The translations under genes were made by a program, and so were the position numbers. The notes beneath the pieces were generated by a model. The model was not told the DNA's origin, ran no database searches, and was given only the letters and a program-made list of their open reading frames with translations. From assembly GCA_038040445.1 (NCBI GenBank), contig JBBPIG010000001.1, positions 154,402-218,401 on the forward strand: 64,000 bases of DNA, read 5' to 3'. Below are positions 17,333 to 25,179 of the stretch, piece by piece (the first letter of the stretch is position 1; the number at the start of each line of letters is the position of its first letter). Origin of the DNA: Acidobacteriota bacterium (lineage in GTDB: Bacteria; Acidobacteriota; Blastocatellia; UBA7656).

Positions 17333-17440
17333 GTTGTACTCTCTTCGGTTATTGCCGCGAGATTATATCAGAAGAGTCTCAAAGTTCGCTTTTTGAAATA
17401 CTGGTTGCCAGACGATGTAGGTTAGTTCGGAGGTACTCCG

Positions 17441-17686
17441 ATGCACAATGAGTCCACAGCAATCATAGAGCAAGACGAAGACTGGTTCATCGCTTACTGT
17501 CCGGAGATCCCTGGCGCTAACGGACAGGGGCGGACGATCGACGAGTGCCGGAAGAATCTCGCCAAGGCGATTGAACTGATCCTTGAGGACCGCCGAGAAG
17601 ACGCCTTCCGAGGAGTTCCGCCGGATGACATTCGAGAAACGGTCGTCTTGCCATCCGCTGAGCCTGGTGGGAGCATGGGTGCGTGA
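17441..17686 (+). CDS. HicB-family antitoxin-like protein
   Basis: An 81-residue HicB-like protein: a beta start, the DEDWFIAYCPEIPGANGQG core and TIDECRKNLAKAIELILEDR helix of the partial RNase-H-like HicB fold. HicB normally neutralises the mRNA interferase HicA, but no HicA-like frame is next to it. The gene is instead followed by a vapBC-type pair. It lacks the extra C-terminal DNA-binding domain of longer HicB proteins. It may be a solitary antitoxin. Confidence 0.75.
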   Translation: MHNESTAIIEQDEDWFIAYCPEIPGANGQGRTIDECRKNLAKAIELILEDRREDAFRGVPPDDIRETVVLPSAEPGGSMGA

Positions 17687-17696
17687 GGTAACGCAT

Positions 17697-17960
17697 ATGC
17701 AGTCGATTTACAAAGCGATTCTTCGAGGTGATCGAATCGAATGGGACGACGATGTTCCCGAACAGATTCGAACCCAGACAGCACTGACGGTATTCGTAAC
17801 CATTCCGGATCAGCCCGTCGCACCAGACGATACACGGGGGTTGCGCATGGCGGAAGCATTGGAGCGGCTCGCTGCGAATGGTGGCGTTGGCTCCATCACA
17901 GATCCTTCGCAGTGGCAGCGTGAACGCCGCGAGGATCGGGACCTCCCCGGCCGGTCATAA
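17697..17960 (+). CDS. VapB-like antitoxin
   Basis: An 87-residue protein from ATG 17697, preceded by GTGAGG. The N-terminal part (AILRGDRIEWDDDVPEQIR) is a short beta region. The C-terminus, ITDPSQWQRERREDRDLPGR, matches the conserved toxin-wrapping tail seen in antitoxins next to PIN toxins. It ends three bases before the PIN gene, so the two are almost certainly co-translated. The family name is inferred from tail and position. Confidence 0.75.
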   Translation: MQSIYKAILRGDRIEWDDDVPEQIRTQTALTVFVTIPDQPVAPDDTRGLRMAEALERLAANGGVGSITDPSQWQRERREDRDLPGRS

Positions 17961-17963
17961 TAA

Positions 17964-18332
17964 GTGCTACTCGACAGCAACATCATCATCTACGCAGCCC
18001 AGCCGGATCACGAAGATCTCCGGCGATTGATTGCCTCGCAGTCTCCATCGGTTTCCGCGATCAGCGTAGTCGAGGTCCTGGGATACCATCGCCTCTCGGA
18101 GGTTGAACGCACGCACTTCGAGGAATTCTTTGGAGTGTCGAAGATTCTAGCGGTATCGGACCTTGTGATCAGCGAAGCGGTCAGGCTGCGTCAGCAACGG
18201 AAGATGTCCCTCGGCGATGCGCTCATTGGGGCGACGGCCATCGCTAATGATCTGACTCTGGTTACGCGCAACGTAGATGACTTCGACTGGATTGAGGGGC
18301 TTCGTATTCTCAACCCGCTTGCTTCGGCGTAG
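17964..18332 (+). CDS. PIN-domain ribonuclease toxin, VapC-like
   Basis: A 122-residue PIN domain. The acidic catalytic set is visible: Asp4 in LLDSNIIIYA, Glu in ISVVEVLGY, Asp in SLGDALIGATA, and Asp in TRNVDDF. Such toxins cleave RNA and are held inactive by the adjacent antitoxin. The start is GTG 17964 three bases after the antitoxin stop. This is a type II toxin-antitoxin arrangement. Confidence 0.88.
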   Translation: MLLDSNIIIYAAQPDHEDLRRLIASQSPSVSAISVVEVLGYHRLSEVERTHFEEFFGVSKILAVSDLVISEAVRLRQQRKMSLGDALIGATAIANDLTLVTRNVDDFDWIEGLRILNPLASA

Positions 18333-18352
18333 CTCGAACCTCTGAATCGATT

Positions 18353-18533
18353 ATGATCGTGAAGCTGAAGGAACCAAATCCGCGCTATCGAGACCTAACC
18401 TCCGGCCAGCTTTTATGACGTGATTGGCATCGAAGCCGATCAACTGCGGATCATAGACAACGCAGGCCGTCCTTTCTTATATCCCCGCGATCTGTTTTCA
18501 CTGAGGGAGAGCACAGGAGAACAATCGATGTGA
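18353..18533 (+). pseudogene. Frameshifted small conserved protein
   Basis: The first frame reads MIVKLKEPNPRYRDLTSGQ and then stops at 18416. Skipping one C at 18410 gives FYDVIGIEADQLRIIDNAGR and a proper end at 18533. The combined product of about 59 residues has the look of a widespread small protein type with a short N-terminal greeting, a GKxYEVxGIExDxxRIVDD-like core and a (L)YPxxLF end, often found near toxin-antitoxin or immunity genes. A single extra base breaks it. Its exact family is not certain. Confidence 0.55.
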
Positions 18534-18638
18534 CTGGGAGGCTTTGTGCGCAGGCATGACAAGATCGCCACGAGGATAGCAAGAGCTTGTGGAACCTGGA
18601 ATCGAAGGCGAGATCCTAGGACCTGCGGTACGAAGCGA

Positions 18639-19475
18639 CTACTGTTTGCCGGCTGGCAGACCCGGCTGAGTCGGAATATTCATTGCTTCATAATCCGCCG
18701 GTACCGCGAACAGCGAATCGTCCAACGATTTTCGTTCGATCTTAGTCGCTTCCAGCTTCATGGTGACCTTACCATCCTGCATCGCGGTGAACTTTAATGG
18801 AAACGCGCCGCCTTCCAGGAGCTTCACCCAGTCTGGATGGTTAGCCGCCTCGGCAAGCAGTTTCGGACTAAATGCCAGATTCTTCCACGATTGAGCCCCG
18901 CCTCGCGACTGACCGCCCATACCAAAGTAGCCGAGCCCCTTCGCCACGCACATGTCGAACTCTTGGTTGTCACCCATCAACCAGTGCTCGCACGTGTAGC
19001 CGGCAATTGTTTCTTGTTTGCCTGTGGGCGTGAGCTTGGGAAACTTCTCTTCTTCGCCGCCAGGAGACTTCTTCATCTCCTTAGCCGAAGCCTTCATAGC
19101 TTCGGCCGTTTCCTTCAGGTCCATCGTCATGTAAATTTTTCTCGCCGGCATAAGAGTAGTTATTTTGCTCCCTTCCAAGTCCCAGAGCATAACTGCCTCT
19201 CCCTCAGGAACGTCGGGAACTTTCGTCTCGATGCGAGTGTGCGGGCCTTTGAGGAAGTAGGTCATTTCCATCCGGCCTTGATTCTCGGTCTCCACTTTCA
19301 TGGCGATCGTTCCTTCAAAGTCCCCACCCGCAGAGGGGGCAGCCGAAGGAGATGAGGCGGTCGAGTTAGTCGATGGCTGCTCAGACTTGCTGCAAGCGGC
19401 AGCAAACACGGCTAAGCACAGAAGTGTGGGTAATAGAAACTCGTTGAATCGGTGATTGGTCCTTGGTAGAAACAT
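18639..19475 (-). CDS. DUF4412-like lipoprotein
   Basis: ATG 19475 follows AAAGGGAGAG. The N-terminus has a hydrophobic stretch ending VFAAAC, a clear lipobox. A Ser/Thr/Ala-rich linker follows, then a beta-rich domain starting GGDFEGTIAMKVETENQG with YFLKGPHTRIET, LMPARKIYMTMDL and GYTCEHWLMGD motifs, as in the DUF4412 family. It is probably a periplasmic-face lipoprotein; ligand and role are unknown. It ends with a proline/glycine tail. Confidence 0.72.
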   Translation of the reverse strand: MFLPRTNHRFNEFLLPTLLCLAVFAAACSKSEQPSTNSTASSPSAAPSAGGDFEGTIAMKVETENQGRMEMTYFLKGPHTRIETKVPDVPEGEAVMLWDLEGSKITTLMPARKIYMTMDLKETAEAMKASAKEMKKSPGGEEEKFPKLTPTGKQETIAGYTCEHWLMGDNQEFDMCVAKGLGYFGMGGQSRGGAQSWKNLAFSPKLLAEAANHPDWVKLLEGGAFPLKFTAMQDGKVTMKLEATKIERKSLDDSLFAVPADYEAMNIPTQPGLPAGKQ

Positions 19476-19644
19476 GATCTCTCCCTTTCGTGTCGATCTG
19501 TTTGCTGCGTTGCGCATAGCACCGGGTGATCATAGACCGAATCTCGCACGACGCGCCAACGCATCGAGCTTCTTACAGAGGACACATCAGACTCTCGCGC
19601 ATACGCCGCCAGAGACTATGAAATCTCCCCAACGACAGTGACTC

Positions 19645-19919
19645 TGTGAAAACTCCGAGGATGCCACGGGCTTGTCCCGTTGGAGGGTCACGGTGGCTGC
19701 TACACAAGGCCGGGTTGTGGGGGCAAGGATGCCACGGGCTTGCCCCGTGGAGGTTCACGCTCGCTGCTAACCGCCGAATAGCCGTTCCGCCAGACTAGCA
19801 GCCAGCGTGAATCTCCACGGGGCAAGCCCGTGGCATCTCGCGAGTCGCATGTGATCGTTGTAGCGGCCATCGTGAACCTCCAACGGGACAAGCCCGTGGC
19901 ATCCTCGGAGTCTTCACAC
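19645..19919. repeat. Large nested inverted repeat built from a REP-like palindrome
   Basis: Four copies of a core GATGCCACGGGCTTG(T/C)CCCG occur as two forward and two reverse copies in nested order. The outer arms (about 19645-19700 and 19868-19919) match from GTGAAAACTCCGAGG inward, and the inner arms (about 19727-19775 and 19795-19842) pair separately. The core is itself palindromic (CACGGGCTTGCCCCGTG). No ORF is credible inside. The element could be a nonautonomous mobile unit or a REP cluster. Confidence 0.85.
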
Positions 19920-20027
19920 AGTCTCGGTAGAGGGTGGGATTCAGCAAGGCGCTGTTGGTGCGGGCGGTTGCAACGGCTCGGAGGCCTACTATAGAATTCG
20001 CCGCGTCATCACTGCGGAGGAGCACAA

Positions 20028-20989
20028 TGAAAATCGGCATTCTCGTGGGCCGTGAAGGAACTTTTCCTCAGGCTCTCATCAGCGAGATCAACAAACGCAA
20101 CGCCGGCGTCACCGCTGAATACCTCAAGCTCGGCGGTGTGAAGATGGCCGAGCCTTGCCCGTACGACACGATCATCGATCGAATCTCACACGATGTGCCG
20201 TTCTATCGAGCTTACCTCAAGAGCGCAGTGCTCGCAGGCGCCAAGGTCATTAACAATCCTTTCTGGTGGAACGCCGACGATAAGTTTTTCAACTACTCGC
20301 TCGCGACTTATCTTGGCATCGCCGTGCCAAAGACGATTCTGCTGCCGCAGAAGGAATACAAAGAAGGCGTTGTTACCGAGTCGCTCAGGAACCTCGAATA
20401 TCCACTCGATTGGGATGGCATTATCGAGCATGTCGGCTTGCCTGCGTTCATCAAGCCATTCGACGGGGGCGGCTGGCGCGGGGTGTCTCGCGTGAACACT
20501 CGCGAGGAGCTGATGGAAAAATACGACGCCAGCGGGACCGATTGCATGGTGTTGCAAAAGTACGTTCCGTTTACTCACTACGTCAGGTCTTATTGCATCG
20601 GCAAGAAGGAAGTGTGTCCGATGCCTTACGATCCGATCTTCCAACGCTACCTCGTCGTGGACAACTATCTCGATCCCGAAATGGAAGCGCGAGTGCGTCG
20701 CGAGACGATTCAGATCAACGAAGCGCTCGGCTACGACATCAACACCGTCGAGTTTGCGATCGCGAATGGGACGCCTTACGCGATCGACTATATGAATCCC
20801 GCGCCGGATGCGGATTGGTGGTCGGTAGGTTCGATCTACTTTAAATGGATGGTTGAGAAGGTCGCCGATCTGGCGATTGAAACCTCGCTGCACGGAGAGC
20901 CGACGATAAGAAGTCACAGGTGGAATGAGCTTCTGAACCACGAGATCAAACGGCTGAGCGTAAGTAAGCCGGCGGCCGGAGCAGATTAA
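20028..20989 (+). CDS. ATP-grasp ligase
   Basis: A cytoplasmic 320-residue ATP-grasp protein starting at ATG 20028 behind GGAGGAGCAC. The preceding fold is MKIGILVGREGTFP. The ATP-grasp core shows INNPFWWNADDKFFNY, LPAFIKPFDGGGWRGVSRV (ATP-binding lysine and glycine-rich loop), MVLQKYVPFTHYVRSY, and the metal-binding closing acid/Asn pair in VEFAIANGTPYAIDYMNPAPD. Such enzymes join a carboxylate and an amine through an acyl phosphate. It heads a block with two further amide-bond ligases, so it probably makes one bond of a small peptide-like product. The substrate is unknown. Confidence 0.82.
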
Positions 20990-21000
20990 GACGGCGGCGG

Positions 21001-21061
21001 TTCAGAGTACAACCTTCAGGTTGCTGAGTTAACGCTGGCAAGCTAAAGCTTGGACTCTGAA
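21001..21061. repeat. Hairpin element with internal palindromes
   Basis: TTCAGAGT at the left is matched by ACTCTGAA at the right. Two smaller palindromes, AACCTTCAGGTT and AAGCTAAAGCTT, lie between. The element leads directly into the heptad repeat that follows. Confidence 0.65.
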
Positions 21062-21109
21062 CCCGGAACCCTGAACCCGGAACCCTGAACCCGGAACCCT
21101 GAACTCTAG
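21054..21109. repeat. Heptad tandem repeat (ACCCGGA/ACCCTGA)
   Basis: Eight consecutive 7-base units alternate between ACCCGGA and ACCCTGA, bracketed by ACTCTGA and ACTCTAG. This is the most regular heptad array in the window. It lies just before the circularly permuted ATP-grasp gene. Confidence 0.9.
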
Positions 21110-21111
21110 GT

Positions 21112-22449
21112 ATGACCAGTCAAGCAGCCCACGACTACAACTCACTGATCGAGCGCAAGCCGGCGCTGCTCGAAGAATCGCGCGCTTTCCTTGAGCAGCG
21201 ATTGAATGAAGTGCGATTCGTCTTCGGTGGTCGCATGCTTTCTCCCTATCTGCGGCCGCACTTCGTCACGCGCAGCGAATGGCAGCAGATCACAAGAACC
21301 TGTGAGACCGTGTGGAGCGCAATCGAAAAAGTCGGGCGCATCGCACCGGCGAATAAGTTGATGCTCGAGCAGATAGGCCTGACCGAAGGCGAGCGCGAAC
21401 TGGTCGCCGTTGATCCCGGCTATGAAGAAGTTTCGGTCACTTCGCGACTGGATTCTTTTCTGACCGGCGAGACTTACCAGTTTGTCGAGTTGAATGCCGA
21501 GTGCCCGGCAGGAATCGCTTATCAAGACGTGGCAGCGGAGATCTTTTGCGAGCTGCCGTTGATGCGCGAGTTCACGCGGCAGCATTCAGTCACCCCGATG
21601 TATTGCCGGCAGAACATGCTTGAAGCTCTGCTTACGATTTACCAGCGTGTTCGAGGTCGTGGAGAGACGCCTCAGATCGCGATCGTGGATTACAAGGGCT
21701 TGCCGACCCAGCGAGAGTTCGAGCTATTCAAAGAATTCTTTGAGGGTCGCGGTTATTCGACGACGATTGCCGACCCGCGCGATCTGGAGTTGAGGGAAGG
21801 GAAGTTGCACCACGGCGATTTCAAGATCGACCTGGTCTACAGGCGCGCCCTCACGACCGAGCTGCTTGAAAAGATTAATGAATGCCAGGCATTCATCGAG
21901 GCCTACAAAACAGGCGCGGCCGTGTTCGTGAATTCGTTTCGAACCAAATACGTTCACAAGAAAATGCTCTTTGCCGTGCTCACCGATGAACGCCATCAAC
22001 ACTACTTCTCAGAAGCGGAGCAAGAGGCAATTCGCAAGTCCGTGCCGTGGACGCGCAGAGTCGAAGAGGCCAAGACAACTCACAACGGCCAGGAAGTCGA
22101 TCTCCTGGAATTCGTGCGGACCAGGCGAGAGATACTCGTGTTAAAGCCGAACGACGACTACGGCGGGCACGGAATATTCATCGGTTGGGAATCGGATGAA
22201 AGCGCCTGGGAAGCCGCGATAAAGCAAGCGCTCGCTGGCGACTACCTCGCTCAAGAGCGGGTGACTACCTCACGCGAGGTGTTTCCGTTTGTAGACGAGA
22301 GCGGGGTGCATATGATAGAGCAACTGCTCGATCTCGATCCGCTGTTGTTTTTTGGGAAGGTTTCGGGGGCGTTCACGCGGCTGTCATCGTCGTCGCTTGC
22401 GAACGTGACGTCCGGGGCCGGGATGGTCCCGACTATGATCGCCGAGTGA
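21112..22449 (+). CDS. Circularly permuted ATP-grasp / glutathionylspermidine synthase-like ligase
   Basis: A 445-residue protein. The segments VELNAECPAGIAYQD (residues about 125-140), FVNSFRTKYVHKKMLFAVL (about 265-285), EILVLKPNDDYGGHGIFIG (about 340-360) and YLAQERV follow the circularly permuted ATP-grasp order, with the nucleotide lysine in LKPNDDYGG. This group includes glutathionylspermidine synthase-type and COG2308-type ligases that form amide bonds. It is separated from the first ATP-grasp gene by a repeat-filled gap of about 120 bases and followed by the GCS2-like ligase. ATG 21112 is used; its ribosome site is poor and the upstream repeat lies right against it. Confidence 0.8.
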   Translation: MTSQAAHDYNSLIERKPALLEESRAFLEQRLNEVRFVFGGRMLSPYLRPHFVTRSEWQQITRTCETVWSAIEKVGRIAPANKLMLEQIGLTEGERELVAVDPGYEEVSVTSRLDSFLTGETYQFVELNAECPAGIAYQDVAAEIFCELPLMREFTRQHSVTPMYCRQNMLEALLTIYQRVRGRGETPQIAIVDYKGLPTQREFELFKEFFEGRGYSTTIADPRDLELREGKLHHGDFKIDLVYRRALTTELLEKINECQAFIEAYKTGAAVFVNSFRTKYVHKKMLFAVLTDERHQHYFSEAEQEAIRKSVPWTRRVEEAKTTHNGQEVDLLEFVRTRREILVLKPNDDYGGHGIFIGWESDESAWEAAIKQALAGDYLAQERVTTSREVFPFVDESGVHMIEQLLDLDPLLFFGKVSGAFTRLSSSSLANVTSGAGMVPTMIAE

Positions 22450-22553
22450 ATTGCCGATTGTAGATTTCCGATTGGCGATTTCCTGGTGCCGGTTTTGGGG
22501 ATTGCAGATTCGGGCTAGTGCGCGCGCTCCACTAATCGGCAATCGGAAATCCT
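22450..22553. repeat. Heptad repeat (ATTGCCG/ATTTCCG type) with inverted right arm
   Basis: The left arm reads ATTGCCG-ATTGTAG-ATTTCCG-ATTGGCG-ATTTCC, starting right after the stop of the previous gene. The right arm at 22533-22550 is AATCGGCAATCGGAAATC, its reverse complement. The loop contains a further GATTGCAGATT unit. Confidence 0.85.
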
Positions 22554-22562
22554 GGAGTTGTG

Positions 22563-23663
22563 ATGCCTGACTTCACGCTTGGAATCGAAGAAGAGTTTCA
22601 GATCATCGACCCGGTGACCCGCGAGCTGCGTTCGCACATAACCGAGATGATGGAGGAAGGGCGCATGCTCCTGGGCGAGCAGGTGAAGCCCGAAATGCAC
22701 CAGTCGATGATTGAAGTCGGGACTGGCATATGCGCCAACGTTCAAGAAGCGCGCGCGGATGTAATCAAGCTCCGCCGCACGGTCTCCACGCTTGCCCAGA
22801 GCAAAGGGCTTCGCATAGCCGCCGCCTCGACTCATCCGTTTTCGAGCTGGAAGGACCAGAAGATCACTCCTCACGAACACTACGAGGCGCTCATAAGCGA
22901 AATGCAAGTGCTGGCCGAGTCGCTGTTGATCTTCGGGATGCACGTGCACGTCGGCATCGCAGACCGCGAAGCCCAGATACACCTGATGAATGCCGCGCGC
23001 TATTTCTTGCCGCACCTGTTGGCGCTCTCAACAAGCTCGCCGTTTTGGATGGGAACCCAGACAGGTCTGAAGAGCTATCGCTCGGAGATCTTCAAGAAGT
23101 TCCCGCGAACCGACATTCCTGATTATTTCGGTTCGTATTCCGAGTTCGATAACTACGTGAATCTTCTGCTCAAGACAGGGTGCATCGACAAGCCGAAGAA
23201 GATCTGGTGGGACGTACGCCCTCATCCTACCTTCCCAACGTTGGAGTTTCGTATTTGCGATATCCCTTCGCGGGTCGACGAAGTCATCGCGCTGGCGGCG
23301 TTGATTCAGGCGATCGTCGCGAAGCTGTCGAAGCTCTATCGGATGAACATGGGTTTTCGACTTTATCGCCGCGCGCTTATTCAGGAGAACAAATGGCGAG
23401 CGGTGCGATGGGGATTGGATGGCAAGCTGATCGACTTTGGCAAGCAGATCGAAGTTCCAACGCGTGATTTGATTCTTGAGTTGCTCGACTTCGTCGATGA
23501 CGTCGTTGATGAACTGGGAAGCCGCAAGGAGCTTGAGTACATCCACACGATTCTAGAAGGCGGCACCAGTGCCGACCGACAACTAAAGACGTTCTATCAA
23601 GCGGGCGATTTCAATGCAGTGGTTGATCAGTTGATCGCTGAGACAATGGAAGGCGTCAGCTAA
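22563..23663 (+). CDS. Carboxylate-amine ligase, GCS2 (YbdK) family
   Basis: A glutamine-synthetase-fold ligase of the glutamate-cysteine ligase 2 family. The signature MPDFTLGIEEEFQIID opens the protein. VNIHVG-like metal motifs appear as GMHVHVGIADRE around residue 125, and ARYFLPHLLALSTSSPFWMGTQTGLKSYR follows at about 145. DVRPHPTFPTLEFRICD lies near 220. ATG 22563 is used (a GTG directly precedes it). The 366-residue length is normal. YbdK-type enzymes join an amino group to a carboxylate. Here the enzyme is the third ligase in a row, which argues for a multi-step amidoligase pathway, not glutathione synthesis. No glutathione synthetase (gshB) was seen nearby. Confidence 0.88.
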   Translation: MPDFTLGIEEEFQIIDPVTRELRSHITEMMEEGRMLLGEQVKPEMHQSMIEVGTGICANVQEARADVIKLRRTVSTLAQSKGLRIAAASTHPFSSWKDQKITPHEHYEALISEMQVLAESLLIFGMHVHVGIADREAQIHLMNAARYFLPHLLALSTSSPFWMGTQTGLKSYRSEIFKKFPRTDIPDYFGSYSEFDNYVNLLLKTGCIDKPKKIWWDVRPHPTFPTLEFRICDIPSRVDEVIALAALIQAIVAKLSKLYRMNMGFRLYRRALIQENKWRAVRWGLDGKLIDFGKQIEVPTRDLILELLDFVDDVVDELGSRKELEYIHTILEGGTSADRQLKTFYQAGDFNAVVDQLIAETMEGVS

Positions 23664-23830
23664 TCATCGTTGAATAGCTTACCAACAATACCCGCCATTC
23701 CAGCGTTTACGCCTTCTGATCCCCATCTCGAATTCGCAGTGAAATTCTTCTACGCTCGCGGAGTCCGGTTTGCTAACACAAGGTGTTTGCCTCTTGCGCA
23801 GAGAAATAGTTCGACGTGATGAGGAGCGAT

Positions 23831-24883
23831 ATGAACAGTGATCGGGAGCGAGATGAGATGCAAGAAGATCCATTGGCTTCGAAGGAAGAAAAGCAGCATC
23901 ACTGGGACGAAGTTCACCCTACCGCTCAACAAACAGCTCGGCACGCTCCCTCGCGTGGCCCGACAAGTTGGAGAGCGCGATTCGCAATGCACCGCGGTCT
24001 GTCTGCCGCGATCATTCTCGCCGGCTTGGTAGTGGCCGCCGTCGCAGCATACCTCGTCCTCGGCCGCTCGAGCCCGACTCCTGCTCAGCCGTCGAAGCCC
24101 GCCTCACCTCCTGCATCACAGGCCGCGCCTGCGCCAATTGCGCAACCGCCCGAAAAAGGGGCCGAGTCAGGGCTACTGGGTCTATTCGGCGCGCCGGCTT
24201 CAGAGCAAGAGAAGGAGCCCTGGCTGACGGCGGCCGCAAGGATCACGCTGAAGCTCGCGCTCGCATCGCTGCTGGCGGCATTGCTTGCGTTCAGGCCGCG
24301 GCGAAACTCGCCCCTTACCATGCGAAATCCTTACGTCGCCCAAACCCAGATACTGCTTGCCATAGTTGCCGCGGCGCTGATGATGGTAGTTTCTGACAAT
24401 GCGGCTCGCGCGTTCGGAATCTTCGCGGCCGCTTCGCTAGTCAGGTTTCGAACGAACATCCGTGACCCGAAGGAGATCACCGTCTTACTGATCAGCCTCG
24501 CAATAGGACTGGGCTGCGGTGTTGGAAAGATCGAGGTAGCGATCATTCTCTCGCTGTTCTCACTTCTGGTGGTGTCGCTGCTCGAATACTACGAACCCGA
24601 ACAGGTCTTTCGCGCGATGGAACTGACCGTTACAACCCGTAAGGTCGAAGAGACCGATGAGGTGCTTAAGGAGATATTCGAGAAGCGAAACATGACCAGC
24701 GAACTAAGGAAGGTCGATCGCGAGGATCCCGACGATCCTATGGGAAAGATCGTCTACTTCGTGAACGTCCCCGGGGACCTCGGCACCGATAAGCTCAGTG
24801 AAGAGATCTTCACATCTGATCCGGATAACATAGACTCCGTTCAGTGGGACCAAAAGAAAACCAGTTCATACATCTATCGCTAG
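23831..24883 (+). CDS. DUF4956-like multi-pass membrane protein
   Basis: The start ATG 23831 is six bases after GAGG; two earlier starts (23816, 23819) lack such a site. About 50 charged residues precede a membrane helix (AAIILAGLVVAAVAAYLVL). A Pro/Ala/Ser-rich linker follows, then four more hydrophobic helices. The conserved block AFGIFAAASLVRFRTNIRDPKEITVLL identifies the DUF4956 type, which resembles MgtC/SapB membrane proteins. The cytosolic C-terminal 120 residues have an ACT-like look (TVTTRKVEETDEVLKEIF). It follows the ligase genes by 170 bases and may be part of the same unit, perhaps handling the product. This link is inferred. Confidence 0.7.
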   Translation: MNSDRERDEMQEDPLASKEEKQHHWDEVHPTAQQTARHAPSRGPTSWRARFAMHRGLSAAIILAGLVVAAVAAYLVLGRSSPTPAQPSKPASPPASQAAPAPIAQPPEKGAESGLLGLFGAPASEQEKEPWLTAAARITLKLALASLLAALLAFRPRRNSPLTMRNPYVAQTQILLAIVAAALMMVVSDNAARAFGIFAAASLVRFRTNIRDPKEITVLLISLAIGLGCGVGKIEVAIILSLFSLLVVSLLEYYEPEQVFRAMELTVTTRKVEETDEVLKEIFEKRNMTSELRKVDREDPDDPMGKIVYFVNVPGDLGTDKLSEEIFTSDPDNIDSVQWDQKKTSSYIYR

Positions 24884-24890
24884 CGTTCAC

Positions 24891-25013
24891 AGTTCCGGGT
24901 TCGTGGTTCCGGGTTCGGGGTTCGTAGTTTCAATTTTAAGCCGCTCTACGTCCCGACTAAGTGAACAGGACTCTCAAACCCGGAGCCCGGAACCCTGAAC
25001 CCGGAACTCTGAA
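24891..25013. repeat. Heptad repeat (TTCCGGG / CCCGGAA), inverted arms
   Basis: The left arm is TTCCGGG-TTCGTGG-TTCCGGG-TTCGGGG-TTCGTAG. The right arm, 60 bases later, is CCCGGAG-CCCGGAA-CCCTGAA-CCCGGAA-CTCTGAA. The right arm uses the same units as the array at 21054. Together the arms can pair over about 35 bases. The rest of the gap up to 25179 shows no gene. Confidence 0.88.
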
Positions 25014-25179
25014 ATCGTTGGTGTAGATCGTTCAGCTATTGAAGGTGCTGTATGGTTCGCATCCATGCGAACAAAATAGGAATTGTCCTTAGTGTTCCCT
25101 TTCTCTTTTCCTGACGCCACTTAGTATCGCGGTGACGAATCCACGATAGCTGGCATTCGCCTTGCCCTTTCGCAAGAAC

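Noticed and set aside
17333-17440. Possible hicA toxin upstream of hicB
   Set aside because: The gap is too short and no dsRBD-like HicA motif or start is present on either strand.
20186-20941. A 251-codon minus-strand frame over the ATP-grasp gene
   Set aside because: It is antisense to conserved ATP-binding motifs and lacks its own features.
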